In this document: piece by piece, positions 31,669 through 42,186 of the stretch | Layout of the letters: every line of letters starts with the position of its first letter | Numbering within the stretch: the first letter of the stretch is position 1 | The notes under the pieces: model-generated | What the model saw: the letters and a program-made list of their open reading frames with translations, nothing else | What the model was told of the DNA's origin: nothing | The model's database searches: none | Translations under genes and position numbers: made by a program | From: Dugong dugon | Taxonomy: Eukaryota; Chordata; Mammalia; Sirenia; Dugongidae | NCBI GenBank assembly: GCA_030035585.1 | Contig: CM057482.1 | Coordinates: 14,619,001 to 14,683,000 of the forward strand | Reading direction: 5' to 3' | Length of the DNA stretch: 64,000 nucleotides

Positions 31669-32792
31669 CAGGGCTGGATTAAGGTATGCGAGGGCCCTAA
31701 GCATTGATAATCTGTGGTGCTCCCTCCTCTGTTTACTCACGCATTCAAGTGGGATATGTGAGTTACATATATACGTGTGTGTCTGTGTGTGTGTGTGTGT
31801 ATGTCTTAGCTATCCAGGATGTAACTTCTTTTTAAATGTGACTATAATGTTAGCAATTGAATGCAAACATAGCATATGCTATTTTAGCGGAATGAGATGA
31901 ACTAGATTATAAAATTTTTAGTGGATGTGGGGTACTAAGATGTTTACTAGTTACACATTTTCTACAAAACAAATATTCCGCATATATATTCTACAACAAA
32001 GAAAATGAGCCAGTGAACTTAGTTGTTTCAACAATTGATGTTGCTCTCCCACAATGAAAAACTGACTTTCACCAATTTTGCTTTAAACGGCTCATACTTC
32101 AGTTTTGATGATTGTTTCATAATAAATACGGTAATTATAAATAAACAAATGAAAAGATGGAATAAAAGAAAATTTAATGATCAGTACACAAATACTACAG
32201 CAAATTACTATCCTCTGTTTTTAGGTAGATTTTTCATCTCTAACATGTTATAATTAAAAACATTTCTTTCTATTCTTTGCTCTTACAAATTCTTCAGTGA
32301 TTTTTTTCAAAACTAAGCTGCTGAACAATATCTGTTTGCTTAATAACCGCTCATGTAGGATCCAGTTGCATGTTGGGTGAACGCAGCAAAAGTTAGGCTC
32401 GACAGCCCACCCTCAGCTCTTGTGTATTAGAAAGAAATAGTATACTCCCAAGAGACCTGACAAGATAAGGAGTTTCAATTACATGGGAGGTCTGTAGGAG
32501 ACAGATGTCAACGAAGGTGTTGAAGTGGTAGGGGCCTCATAGCTTAAACAACCTTGCACATGGGCGCCCTCGTGACCCCTTGCGAACGTTATTTCTGGCA
32601 GGCACATTCTCACGCACTGGAGCTGGTATCAATTTCATTGAGTGCCGTGCCAGTTCCCTTCCACTGCGGCGCTTGCTTTTCCTTGTGCCCTGTCTTCTTG
32701 GCATTTATGGGTCTTTGCTTTGGACAACTAGTGCCCATTTTGTTGACGCCCCAAGCACGTGCCTACCTCGCTTACTGGGTAATCTGTCCCTG
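31669..32792. mobile_element. Full-length hAT-type DNA transposon with exact 8-bp target duplication
   Basis: gcctcatt at 31661-31668 is repeated exactly at 32793-32800. The left end reads cagggctggattaaggtatg and the reverse of the right end reads cagggacagattacccagta, so terminal inverted repeats are present. hAT elements make 8-bp duplications and commonly start CAGGG or CAGTG. The 1,124-bp interior is A/T-rich and contains (TG)n at about 31780-31801. No transposase is readable, so it was probably non-autonomous or has decayed. Confidence 0.9.
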
Positions 32793-32825
32793 GCCTCATT
32801 GCTCTTCCTCACATTTCCCTCTTAG

Positions 32826-33040
32826 CTATTTTCTCCTTCCTTTCCTTTCTCTCTCTCCTTCTCTCTCTCTCTCCTACATTTCTCTTTTGCTTCTCTTTCC
32901 CCTCTTCTTCTCCTCCCTTCCCTCAACCCTCTCCCACCACCTTCTTCCTATCTCCCCTTCTCCCATCCCTCCCTCCCCTCAGCCTTATCTCCTTCTCCTT
33001 ACTTCCCATTTCTCTTCCTCTCCCCTCTCCCACACCCTTA
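32826..33040. repeat. Polypyrimidine tract on + strand
   Basis: Over 200 bases almost wholly C and T (tttcctttctctctctcctt, tctccccttctcccatccct) with scattered A and G. It can form triplex DNA if mirror symmetry is sufficient. A 187-residue ORF spanning it is low-complexity. Confidence 0.9.
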
Positions 33041-33594
33041 AAAGTGGAGGGAAGCACACCCAGAGGAAGTCTTCCGACTGTGGGGACCCCAAGCAGGAGG
33101 GTGTGAAGCCTTCCTGAGAATAGCTGCATCCATCTTTGTGATGAATAAAACTCTAAATGGCTTAGTCTGGCTCTGAAACTAATCAGGGTTTCGTCAGTGG
33201 CATTATTAATTTAAATACCATTTCCTTTCCTCCAGCACCTTGAAAGAATGGGCTGGGGGTGGGGCACTGGAGGAGGCCACAGGCAGGAGGAAGTGCTTTC
33301 TCCCCATACTCTGAGAACAGGTGTCTGGGGGCGCACCCTCACCCAGCTGTGGAGAGGCCGGGCAGCTGGATCTCACTCACACTGCCAGTATACAGGGCAG
33401 GGTCACAGGCTGGGGGCCTGGAAAGCCAGCATCGCCAGTGCCTCTCAGCCCCCAGAGGCAGGCACCTTCGTCTGTGGGGGAGAACCAAGGCCCCCAGGTG
33501 ACCACCTCAAGAAGAAAACCCCTTCCCTGCACCTAATCTCCTACCCTGCCCACCCCCCGGAGAGAGAAGGAGATGGCGTAACCTGACATTACAA
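33041..33594. other. Unique stretch, GC-rich in the middle
   Basis: 33130-33240 is TAAT-rich (ggcattattaatttaaatac). 33245-33560 is GC-rich. Three overlapping ORFs have no motif. Confidence 0.3.
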
Positions 33595-33595
33595 A

Positions 33596-34061
33596 TGTCA
33601 ATAAACTTCCGTTAGTCCTTCAACTAGCCCAAGCCGGATCCGGCCCACCCTGCGTGTGCGGAAAGGCCCGTCCTGCGTGTGCGGAAGGGCCGGCTGTGAC
33701 CGCTAACTGACTTCAGCAGCGGATACAGCAACATGTGGAATGAATCAGAAGGAAGATCAACACCCAGACCCTATTCTGAAGCGAGAGGTCCGACAAGAAC
33801 CGCGTCACCTCCTGTTTCCTGGCCACCTTCTAGAATTTTCCCTCTCCAGTATGCCTGCGCAGCCACCGTCTTGTGCCCAAATCACATATAAGCCCTGCGT
33901 CCGCCCGTATCTCGGAGAGCCAGATCTGAGGAACTTCTTCCTGGGTCCTTGCTCTGTGCACTGCAATAAAGTTTACTTTCTCTTTCTGAAAGACCAGTGT
34001 CCAGATACTTGGCAAGTCTGAGCAGGCAGGACAAGGACCCACCTTCTAGGGTTCTGTAACA
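33596..34061 (+). mobile_element. ERV1-like LTR
   Basis: LTR-like order: a TATA-like box in cacatataagccctgcg (about 33886), cagatctgaggaac, a poly-A signal in tgcaataaagtttact (about 33962) and a CA end in ctgtaaca. Near 33650 there is a tandem copy of about 24 bp (cctgcgtgtgcggaaaggcc, then ...cggaagggcc). No clean target duplication found. Confidence 0.7.
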
Positions 34062-34206
34062 ATGGCTTGGAAATAGAGGAAATCCAGGCATTCTCCAAGG
34101 ACTGTTTGGCGTGGGGGTGGAGAGCTGGAGAGACGAAGGAGCTAGCAGAGCCCTCCGATCCCAGAGGTCTCTTCACCCGGGACCTCTCTCACGGTTTCAA
34201 AGCTGT

Positions 34207-34695
34207 TATAATTAAGAATCAAAGAAATGTACGTTCAAATAATTACGGACCATTTAAAACACTTATCAGATTGGCAAAATGGTAAAAGTTTTTGAAGTGT
34301 TTGCCTGCTAAACGGGTGTTCTTAAATCCTGCTGGAGGGACTCATACAAACTTTCTGGAGACACAATTCAGCAATCTAACCCAAAATATACTGTTTGGCC
34401 CAGTAATTCCATTTCTGAGAATTTATAGTTTGAAAACCACGGATGTCATAACCATTAACCCACAAGAATGGCCATTGCAATTTTGTTTACAGCGGTGAAA
34501 AATGTGAAACTCGGAGCAACGGTTAACTAAATTGTGGTACATTTGCTCGATGAAATTCTGAACAGCCATTGGGAATGATTGTAGATATAGATTTATTGGC
34601 ATGGAAAGATGTTCATGATATGTTAAGTGAAAAAAGCTGGTTTCCGAACAAAATTATGATCCCACCTTTAGAGAAAAAATATATTTATGAGCATA
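34207..34695 (+). mobile_element. Old L1 fragment (ORF2 end / 3' region)
   Basis: Plus-sense L1: cagattggcaaaatggtaaa, aatcctgctggagggactca, cccagtaattccatttctga, ttaagtgaaaaaagctggtt. Confidence 0.75.
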
Positions 34696-34700
34696 TTGAA

Positions 34701-34930
34701 GTACCTGGGTGGTGCAAATAGTTAACACGCTCACTGCTAACCCAAAGGTTAGTGGTTCAAGTTCAGCCAGAGGTGTCTCAGAAGAAAGGCCTGGCAACCT
34801 ACTTCTGAAAAGTCAGCCATTGAAAGCCCTATGGAGCACAGTTCTACTCTGACAGACACAGGGTCATCATAAATCCAAATCAACTCGACAGCAGCTTGTT
34901 TGGTTGTTTTTTTTTTTTTTTTTTTTTTTG
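34701..34930 (+). repeat. AfroSINE copy, long form, ending in a long T run
   Basis: gtacctgggtggtgcaaata, agccagaggtgtctcagaag, tail tccaaatcaactcgacagca, then about 23 T at 34908-34930. Confidence 0.9.
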
Positions 34931-34941
34931 GTTAAAATAAG

Positions 34942-35462
34942 TGTATTAATTATCTATTGCTGTTTAACAAATTACTCCAAAACTTTGTGGCTTAAAACTA
35001 CAAACATTTATTACCTTACATTTTCTGTGATCAGGGATTCAGGAGTAGCTGGGTGGTTCTGATGCATAGTCTTTCATGAGGTTGCAGTCAAAATGTCAGC
35101 TGGGACTGCAATCGCCTGAAGTGTTGCCTGGAACTGGAGGATCTGCTTCCAAGATAGCTCATTCACATGGCTATTGGCAGGAGGCCTCAGTTTCTCAACA
35201 GGTGGGCCTCACCGTAGGATTACTTGAATATCCTCATGACATGGCAGCTGGCTTCCCCCAGAGCAAGTGGTCTAAGAGAGTAAGACTAAGGGCTCAGTGT
35301 CTTTCATGATCTAGTCTCAGATGTCGTGTCTTGCTGTTTCTGCAATATTCTATTGATTGATTGCACAAGTCAGCCCTATTCAGTATGGGAGAAGACTACC
35401 CAGCAACATGAATACCAGGAGGCAGGGATCACTGGGGGTCATCTTGGAGGCTATCCACCACA
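34942..35462 (-). mobile_element. MLT1-type LTR (ERVL-MaLR)
   Basis: Reverse order of an MaLR LTR: tgtattaattatctattgct at the left (3') end, aacatttattaccttac, gtggcctcttcc-like middle, and ggaggctatccaccaca at the right (5') end. No clean target duplication. Confidence 0.75.
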
Positions 35463-35544
35463 TGTTGTACTCATTCAATAAATAGTTATTGAGTTCCTGC
35501 TAACATCAGACCCTGGTGGTACCACCCTGGGAGAAACCAAAAAT

Positions 35545-35720
35545 GAAAAAAAAAAAAAAAAAGCCAAACTCGTTGCCGTCGAGTCGATTCCAGCTCATAG
35601 TAACCCTACAGGACAGAGTAGAGCTGCCCCATGGTGTTTCCAAGGAGCAGCTGGTGGATTTGAACTGCCGACCTTTTGGTTAGCAGCCATAGCTCTTAAC
35701 CACTGCACCAACAGGGCTCC
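35545..35720 (-). repeat. AfroSINE copy, short form
   Basis: A run then ccaaactcgttgccgtcgag, aactgccgaccttttggtta, and head ctgcaccaacagggctcc. Confidence 0.93.
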
Positions 35721-36271
35721 TACCATGCTGGGGATATACCCATAAAAAAAAGAGACAAGATCCCTGGTGTCCTGGGGTTGGGGAAGAAGAAGCGATAAAG
35801 AACAAGACATTAAAGAAATACAAAAGATCACTATTGACAGTGATGAGAGCGTGAAGGGGAGCGTGGAGGAGATGTCAGAGAATAGGCAGGGGTCAGATGA
35901 AGAAGAACCTTGTAGGCCATGTAAGAAGCTTGGAGTTTATACTAAGTGTGATACAAAGTCACTAGAGGGTTTTAAGCAAACCAGTGACCTGATCTGATTT
36001 ATGTTTTCAAAAGTTCATTCTGGCAGGAGTATGGATAATGAATTAGAGCAGAGAGATCAGTGAAACTAGCAGCTTGGATGCTATAAAAGTAGACTAGCAG
36101 CTTGGATGATGACAAGAGCAATCCTGGTGGAGCAGTGGGGGCAAGTCAGATTGAGATGGGTTGAAGAGTGAGAAGGGGAGGTGCAGAGGTAGAGATGATA
36201 AATATGGAACCCCCTTTGGATGAGTATCATGGAGAGGGAGGCAGAGGTATCAGGAGGGAATTGGTGGTCAA
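35721..36271. other. Unique non-coding stretch
   Basis: Purine-rich, A/G-heavy; 35760-36060 resembles no repeat I know. The 76-residue ORF at 35767 is acidic (KGSVEEMSENRQGSDEEEP) with no family motif. Confidence 0.3.
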
Positions 36272-36280
36272 GGAGGTGAT

Positions 36281-37209
36281 TTTTTTATATAATTGATTTT
36301 GTTGTTGTTGATGAGAATACATACCAATTCAACAATTTCTACAAGTACAATTCAGTGACATTGATTACATTCTTTGAGTTGTACAACCATTCTCACCCTC
36401 CTTTTCCAAGTTGGTCTGCCCCTACTAACATAAACTCATTGCTCCCTGTGGTTCCTATCTAATCTTTCGAGTTGCTGTAGTCGATTTGATCCCATATAGA
36501 TAAACCTTAAAAGAGCTCAATGCTTGTTTTAGGCTAGGTTCTCCAGAGAAGCAAAACCAGTGAAGCACATATGTGTGTGTATATATATGTGTGTGTGTGT
36601 ATATACATACATACAGAGAGAGAGATTTATCTCAAGGAAATGGCTTACACGGTTGTAGAGGCTGGCATCAGGCTGGGGGCTTCTTCTGACTCATGTAGCT
36701 TCAGGGGCTGATAAACCCAAGATCAGCAGGTCAGATGGCAAGCTGCTGGCTCATGGGCTGTGCAGGCTGACGCATCCAGGACTGGGAAGCAGTACAGCAG
36801 GCCACTGGCTCACATCCCAAGAACCAGAGGTCAGATGATGACAACCCAGATGCAGGATCCAGAGCGGGCAAAAGCCAGCAAGCTTTACCAGAATGTCCAC
36901 ATATATTGGATGCAGGCCACACCCCTGAGGAAACTCTTACAACTGTTTGGCTGATCACATTAGATCACATCTTGGAGGTGATTACATTATATCACAAAAT
37001 GGAGGATAGCTACATCATTACATAAATGTCAGACCGCTGAGAATCATGGCCCAGCCAAGTTGACACATGACCTTCACCATCACAATGCTCAAGGCGGACA
37101 TTCTTTACTACTTAAGCTAAACTATTATTTGATTTTGAGAAGACTTCAGGGGATATTTTTGGTTTAAGGTTTAAAGATTATCTCAGGGCAATAGTTTCAG
37201 GGGTTCGAG
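36281..37209 (-). mobile_element. L1 3' end holding LTR C copy 1, with target duplication
   Basis: ggaggtgat plus T's at 36272-36280 and again at 37210-37218 brackets the element. L1 sequence is at 36281-36519 and 37085-37209: module-B 3' UTR (gtacaattcagtgacattga) and cttcaggggatatttttggt. Its 3' UTR ends in module B alone, unlike the L1s at 10.7 and 62.5 kb. Confidence 0.88.
36525..37084 (-). mobile_element. LTR family C, copy 1, solo LTR with 5-bp target duplication
   Basis: Exact atgct repeats at 36520-36524 and 37085-37089. 560 bp, TG...CA ends (tgttttaggc, ccatcaca). It contains GT/AT repeats near 36570-36625. The 5' end in reverse (tgtgatggtgaaggtcatgt) is homologous to LTR C copy 2 at 53059. 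Confidence 0.93.
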
Positions 37210-37222
37210 GGAGGTGATTTTT

Positions 37223-37519
37223 AAATAGAAGAGATACAAGAGCATGTCGGTCTGCTATGGAAACGATCTGGTGAAATAGACCTTGAGAATGCAAGAGAGC
37301 TGCAGTAATGGCCACAGTGGAGTCACTGGGGAGGAGAGAGAGGATGACATCCCATGCCAGGTGAGTGGAGGGGTTGGTTTTTTAAATAAGCAAGAACACT
37401 TGATTGCAATAGGAAGGAAGGCCGAGAGTGTGTACAGATGGAGGTGGGTTCATGGACTTGGTGGTGAGAAGATGGGACAGTTCATGTCTGAGGACTTCTA
37501 TTCACTCAAGTAAATATGA
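37223..37519. other. Unique non-coding stretch
   Basis: No repeat or exon recognised. Confidence 0.3.
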
Positions 37520-37720
37520 AATACAGGAAAATGAATTTACTAAAGAAATATAGCAGGATTTCATTTGGGTAGAAAAAAGTTTGGAAGAATATATCCCAAA
37601 ATATGAATAGTGGTTATCACTATGGGTGATTTTTCTTCTTTTTTTCTAATATGTAATTCCTAATTTTCCTCCAATAAGCCTGGATTAAATATGCAATAAA
37701 ATAATTTACCGATTTCAAAA
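37520..37720 (+). mobile_element. Possible old L1 3' end
   Basis: aatatgaatagtggttatca, tttttctaatatgtaattcc, gcaataaaataatttacc. Fits an L1 3' UTR but is weak. Confidence 0.45.
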
Positions 37721-38126
37721 AAGATATGTCCTGGTGCTTAGCCTGAGTGTCAGCCAACTGCAAGTGTGTGTGCAGCCTGGAGACAGGAGATGGGGTGGAA
37801 GGGAGAGGCTGGGGGTCTTTTTTGGTGAGAGGGCATGGTTGGAATTGAGGAGAAGCATGCGGCATGGAAGTCTCCAAACAGTAATTATCACACTTTGGAT
37901 AAACATCAGGAGGAAAACATCACCCCTGGGCAAACACCTATATGCCTGGGGGACTCACAGAGCCATCAGGGATCAGGAGACTGGGCCCACTTTCCTCCTT
38001 TGAAGATGCAACTCTTGTTTCTGGAGGCTCTGGGCGGGAGCACATCAGTCCGGGAGCTCGTCCTATAAGCAATGTTGGATAGAAGTATGCTTTTTGCAAT
38101 CTACTGGGGAGAGATCTAAACGCTCG
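37721..38126. other. Unique non-coding stretch
   Basis: No repeat or exon recognised. Confidence 0.3.
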
Positions 38127-38136
38127 TGGAAGCACC

Positions 38137-38333
38137 TTCTTGTTGTTAGTTGCCGCTGAGCCGATTCCAACTCATGGCGACCCATGTGTGCAGCATAAAA
38201 CTTCTCCATAGGGTCTTCAAGGCTTTTCAGAATCAGATCGCCAGACCTGTCTCCTGGCATGATCTGGGTGGGTTAGAACCACCAACCTTTTGGCTAGTAG
38301 TCGAGTGCTTAACAGTTTGCACCACCCAGGGAC
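38137..38333 (-). repeat. AfroSINE copy, long form, with target duplication
   Basis: tggaagcacc (38127-38136) and tggaaacacc (38334-38343) match at 9 of 10. Tail ttgccgctgagccgattcca and head gtttgcaccacccagggac. Confidence 0.92.
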
Positions 38334-38398
38334 TGGAAACACCATAGTCATAGAATTTCCGGGCTGCAGGGAACTCAGCGGCTTTGAGATTCTCCAAG

Positions 38399-38455
38399 TA
38401 GTACGTGAACCAGCTCACGTACTAGCTCTGCTAGTTCCCTGAGAACTAGCAGAGC
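38399..38455. other. Two abutting perfect hairpins
   Basis: Hairpin 1: arms tagtacgtga (38399-38408) and tcacgtacta (38415-38424), loop of 6. Hairpin 2: arms gctctgctagttc (38425-38437) and gaactagcagagc (38443-38455), loop of 5. Both stems are perfect, 10 and 13 bp, and share a boundary. They lie just before a MER5-like relic. Confidence 0.97.
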
Positions 38456-38530
38456 CTAGGAACCTGGCTTATTGAAAGGCTCCCAGGTGATTCAAATGGC
38501 CACTAGAGTTTGGGAGCCACTGCTCTAATC
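38456..38530 (+). repeat. MER5A-like fragment
   Basis: aggctcccaggtgattcaaa and tttgggagccactgctct. Confidence 0.55.
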
Positions 38531-40058
38531 TACCCATCCTGTTTTATGGTGGAAGAAACAATTGTGGTCTGAGATACTAACTGATTTGGCAGAGGTAGGG
38601 CTAAGGTCCCGGGGCTTCTGAAGTCTTTCTGCCACCCCACCTGCCGACCCCTGTTCCCATGCTATTCCTCCTCAAAGTCTTCTCTGTTTCTTTCACTCCT
38701 CCAAGCCCCACTCGTCCTTTGGGGCCCAGCTCAAGTCACCCCCTTGTTCCCAGCATTCCAGACCCGCTAACCTCTCCTTCCCCAAGCTTCTGCAGCCTCC
38801 AGGCACACTCTAGCCCAAGATGGCGGGCTTTGGGCATTTCCATCCTTTCGCCGCGATCAAGTTTGCCCATCCCACGAGGACAAGTGTTTTCTTTTCTGTC
38901 CCCGCCCCCTTGCCTAGCAGAGTGGTGGGCACATGGTAAGGAGGTACGTGGCCCAGGGGATCGAATATTAGACCAGACATCAGGAGGCCACATTCACTGT
39001 GTGACAGCCAGTCACTCTCCCTCTCTGTGCCTCAGTTTTCTCATCAGTAACATGTAGCGATTGAATGAGGTTTGCCAACTTTTTTTTTTTTTTTTTTTGC
39101 AGTGGAACCCTTTTTTGCAATTGGACTCACACACACCCAGCACCCTAACGTGTAAGCCCAGTGAAGAAAGGCATCAGGGCTGCAGCAGGGGTGGGGCACT
39201 CTGCCTGTCCTTTCTCCCTGCTGCGTGATTTGAAAGCCACTGAAAGACTCACGGCTGACCTCGCATACTGGCTAATGCTCCACATGCCAAGTGTTTCATA
39301 AATACTCATGACCAGCCAATTGTTTGATTTCTGCCAGGCCTTTCCTGCCGCCACGTTGAAATGTTCTGTTCCATGTCCCTCTGCATGACGGTATCTGGAC
39401 ATTCCATTCCATTCTTTGCACACAGGGCGGCCCAGCTGGGCCTGGCTTAGCTGGAATGCTGGGCTGTTCTTCATGGGGAGGGAGGCCTCGGCATCTAGGC
39501 ACGGTTCACAGTTTTCACTCATATTTAACCTGAGATTCAGGGCCCCCTGGAGACAAGGAGGCTGCATTGAAATCCCCCTTGTAAGCTACCTGATGAGTGG
39601 TTGCTTTCCTCTAAGCTCCTGGGATAAAAACTGTCAGGGGAGATTTCCTAGCTGAAATCATTTACTCCCTCTAAGGCTGTGGCCCAGACATCTCCCGGCA
39701 ACCCTGACATCCTTTCCTTCCCAGCGGAGTATCTCACTCACTAACCGTGGGCCATTGGACATCTCTTCACCCACACCAGGCATCAGCTCCCTCATCTTGA
39801 CGTTGGGGACCTTAACAACTACCTTGTAAAGTCGCTATTCAACCTGTGCACATCAGTGGAGGTATTCCATCCAATTGCTAGCACACTGAAATCCATCCAT
39901 ACTGGTTAGTGAAAAGCCACTGCCCTAAGCCTAGCCACCCCAGCTCTCCTCTGGGACGCCCAGACCTTCAGAGATCAGCAATAGGCCATCTTTGACCCAG
40001 CTGGAGCCTGCAGACCTGGCCCCAGCACTGTGGCTCGGGTCAGCTCTGCCAGGTTGGT
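38531..40058. other. Mostly unique stretch
   Basis: 38650-38960 is C-rich and may be L2-derived; 39010-39060 is MIR-like (gcctcagttttctcatcag). 39240-39420 (ccacatgccaagtgtttcat, gccaattgtttgatttctgc) is a candidate conserved segment. T run at 39080-39098. No exon supported. Confidence 0.35.
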
Positions 40059-40070
40059 CCTGGACCTTAC

Positions 40071-40272
40071 CAGTTGCCGTGGGGTTGATTCATACCCATG
40101 GCGCCTCCTTGTGTGTCAGAGTAGAAATGTGCTCCACAGGGTTTTCAATGGCCGATTTTCCAGAAGTAAATCACCAGGCCTTTCTTCTGAGGCACCTCTG
40201 GGTGGACTCAAACCACCAAACCTTTGGTTAACAGTCAAACACGTTAACTATTTGTACCACCCAGGGGCTCTG
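40071..40272 (-). repeat. AfroSINE copy, long form, with 12-bp target duplication
   Basis: cctggaccttac at 40059-40070 and 40273-40284, exact. Tail cagttgccgtggggttgatt and head gtaccacccaggggctc. Confidence 0.94.
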
Positions 40273-40305
40273 CCTGGACCTTACTGGTTGTTAAATATTT
40301 ACCAC

Positions 40306-40458
40306 TGCCCTGGCACAGTGGTTAAGAGCTCAGCTGCTAACCAAAAGGTCAGTAGTTTGAATCCACCAGCTGCTCCTTGGAAATCCTATGGAGCAATTCT
40401 TCTCTGTTCTACAGGGTCGCTATGAATCGGAATTGACTCGACGGCAGTGGGTTTGGTA
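40306..40458 (+). repeat. AfroSINE copy, short form
   Basis: ctgccctggcacagtggtta head with a small deletion, agtagtttgaatccaccagc, and tail gctatgaatcggaattgact. Confidence 0.92.
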
Positions 40459-41001
40459 GTTATGGTGACTGAAGATAATATACGTGAGACACCCCGCGCA
40501 TTACTTTCTGGGACACCAGAAAACGGTAATTATTATAATCCTCATACTTCATACATGTAATCCTCATACTTGGGCCTCCCAAGCTTGTTCTCCTCAGTCA
40601 AAGCCCAGCTAAAATAGTTCCTCTTTCACCCATTCACACTGCTCCCTATTTCCTCGATCTACAGCCTAGACATTGAGATTGGTGCCTTGTTTGTGTTTTG
40701 CTTTTTAAATATTCTTAGGTCTCTTTGTGGTTTTCTGTCTGTTTTCTTTGTGGGTTGGTTTCAGATCTGAGGTAAAAAGAGGTAAACTCATTCTGTAAGG
40801 AGTAGAGTGCTCCAGGAGGGGCTGTTTAAGCTTTCATTGCTGGAGCTCACTCCTCAGTTTATGTCCAGAGCTGGGTGACCTACCTCACAGAAACCCACCC
40901 AGGACTGAGAGAATCGGACTTGCTCTCCGTCTGACATGCCGGGTGCCGTGGCTGGTAGCAAACACTCTGAAGCAATACATTGCATCTTCCTTGGTACTTA
41001 T
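40459..41001. other. Unique stretch with L2-like wording at left
   Basis: 40560-40700 may be L2 (cctcagtcaaagcccagcta). The remainder is unassigned. Confidence 0.3.
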
Positions 41002-41351
41002 AGTAGGTTGAACGGTGGCCCCCCAAAAGATAGGTCCACATCCTAATCTCTAGAACCTGTGAGTGGGACCTTATTTGGAAAAAGGATCTTTGCAGATGGA
41101 ATTAAGTTAAGGATCTCTATATGAGATCAGCCTGGATTTAGGGTGGGCCCCAGATCCAACGATAGATGTCCTTATAAAGAAAGGCAGAGGGAGATTTAAA
41201 ACACACAGACACAGGGGAGAGAGCCATGCAAAGACAGGCAGAGACTGAGGTGATGCAGCCACAAGGGATACCACAGCCCCCAGCACTGGAAGAGGAAAGA
41301 AAGGATGCTCCCCTAGAGCCTTCAGAGAGAGCACAGCCCCGCTGACACTTT

Positions 41352-41633
41352 CAGGGATGGATTACCCAATAAGCAAAGTAGAAAACCAGAAACCCATTGC
41401 CTCACGTCGATTCCGACTCATAGCGACCCTATAGGACAGGGTAGAACTGCCCCCATAGAGTTTCCAAGAAGCACCTGGTGGATTCAAACTGCCGACCTTT
41501 TGGTTAGCAGCTGTAGCACTTAACCACTACCCCACCAGGGTTTTGGCTTAATTGTGCTTACTTACTGATTTGTAGTACACACTTGTTTACTGTAAATCGG
41601 TGCATACCGTGCTTAGTGGTGAATCCACCCCTG
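41352..41633. mobile_element. hAT-type MITE, related to the 31.7-kb element
   Basis: The left end reads cagggatggattacccaata and the reverse of the right end reads caggggtggattcaccacta, an imperfect inverted repeat. The left end matches the reverse of the right end of the 31669-32792 element (cagggacagattacccagta). An AfroSINE sits inside. The 8-bp duplication is not clear. Confidence 0.75.
41383..41540 (-). repeat. AfroSINE copy, short form, inside the MITE
   Basis: aaacccattgcctcacgtcg start, gtggattcaaactgccgacc, head taccccaccagggttt. Confidence 0.92.
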
Positions 41634-41693
41634 CCTTGAGTTCAGACTTCTGGCTTCCAGAACTGTGAAAAAATAAGTTTCTGTTGTTTGAAG

Positions 41694-42186
41694 AAGGGCT
41701 TTGAACTGGTTTGAACCTCTTCAGTCATGGCCGACAAAGCAAAACCAGAACAGACCTGAATTTAAAAAATGTGGGTGATCCGGAGCCATAGCTGGAATGG
41801 GAAAAATTATGGATGGAAGTCCTGGAATGGGACACTCGGAAGAGGCATAGTGAGCCCTTTCAGAAGCCTGACGTGTGAGAGTAAATTATTGCCAGGACTG
41901 AGGAGAGTGACACACATTCAAAGCAGTGTGATTGGCTGCCATCTTTGAGCAGGACACTGTTGTTCCTGGCCACACAAAATCCGATGGTAAAGAGATTTGG
42001 TTGCTATGCAACGCATACCCGGCCCTTGTTTCCTAAGAGGAATGCTAAGTTTTTAGCAGAGGTTCGACCCATAATTTTTCCCATTTCAGTTATGGTTCCG
42101 GTTCACCCAAAATTTAAAAATTTGGGTTTGTTCTGGTGTCATTCCTTGGCCATGATTGAACTGGGAAGAACCGATTTGAAGACCTG
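41694..42186. mobile_element. Fold-back DNA element with about 120-bp inverted repeats
   Basis: The first about 120 bases align with the reverse complement of the last about 120. Matching points include gtcatggccgacaaagcaaa against the reverse atcatggccaaggaatgaca, and atgggaaaaattatgg in both arms. Flanks gtttgaag (41686-41693) and gttttaag (42187-42194) fit an 8-bp duplication of MLT1 sequence with one change. The ends fit CAGGG with the left C lost (aaggg / caggt). No transposase. Confidence 0.82.

Noticed and set aside
32554..33117. 187-residue ORF, the longest in the window
   Set aside because: It runs across the hAT right end and the pyrimidine tract; the protein is low-complexity S/L/P and matches nothing I recognise.
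35767..35997. Acidic 76-residue ORF
   Set aside because: No homologous motif, purine-rich DNA, and no context for a small gene.
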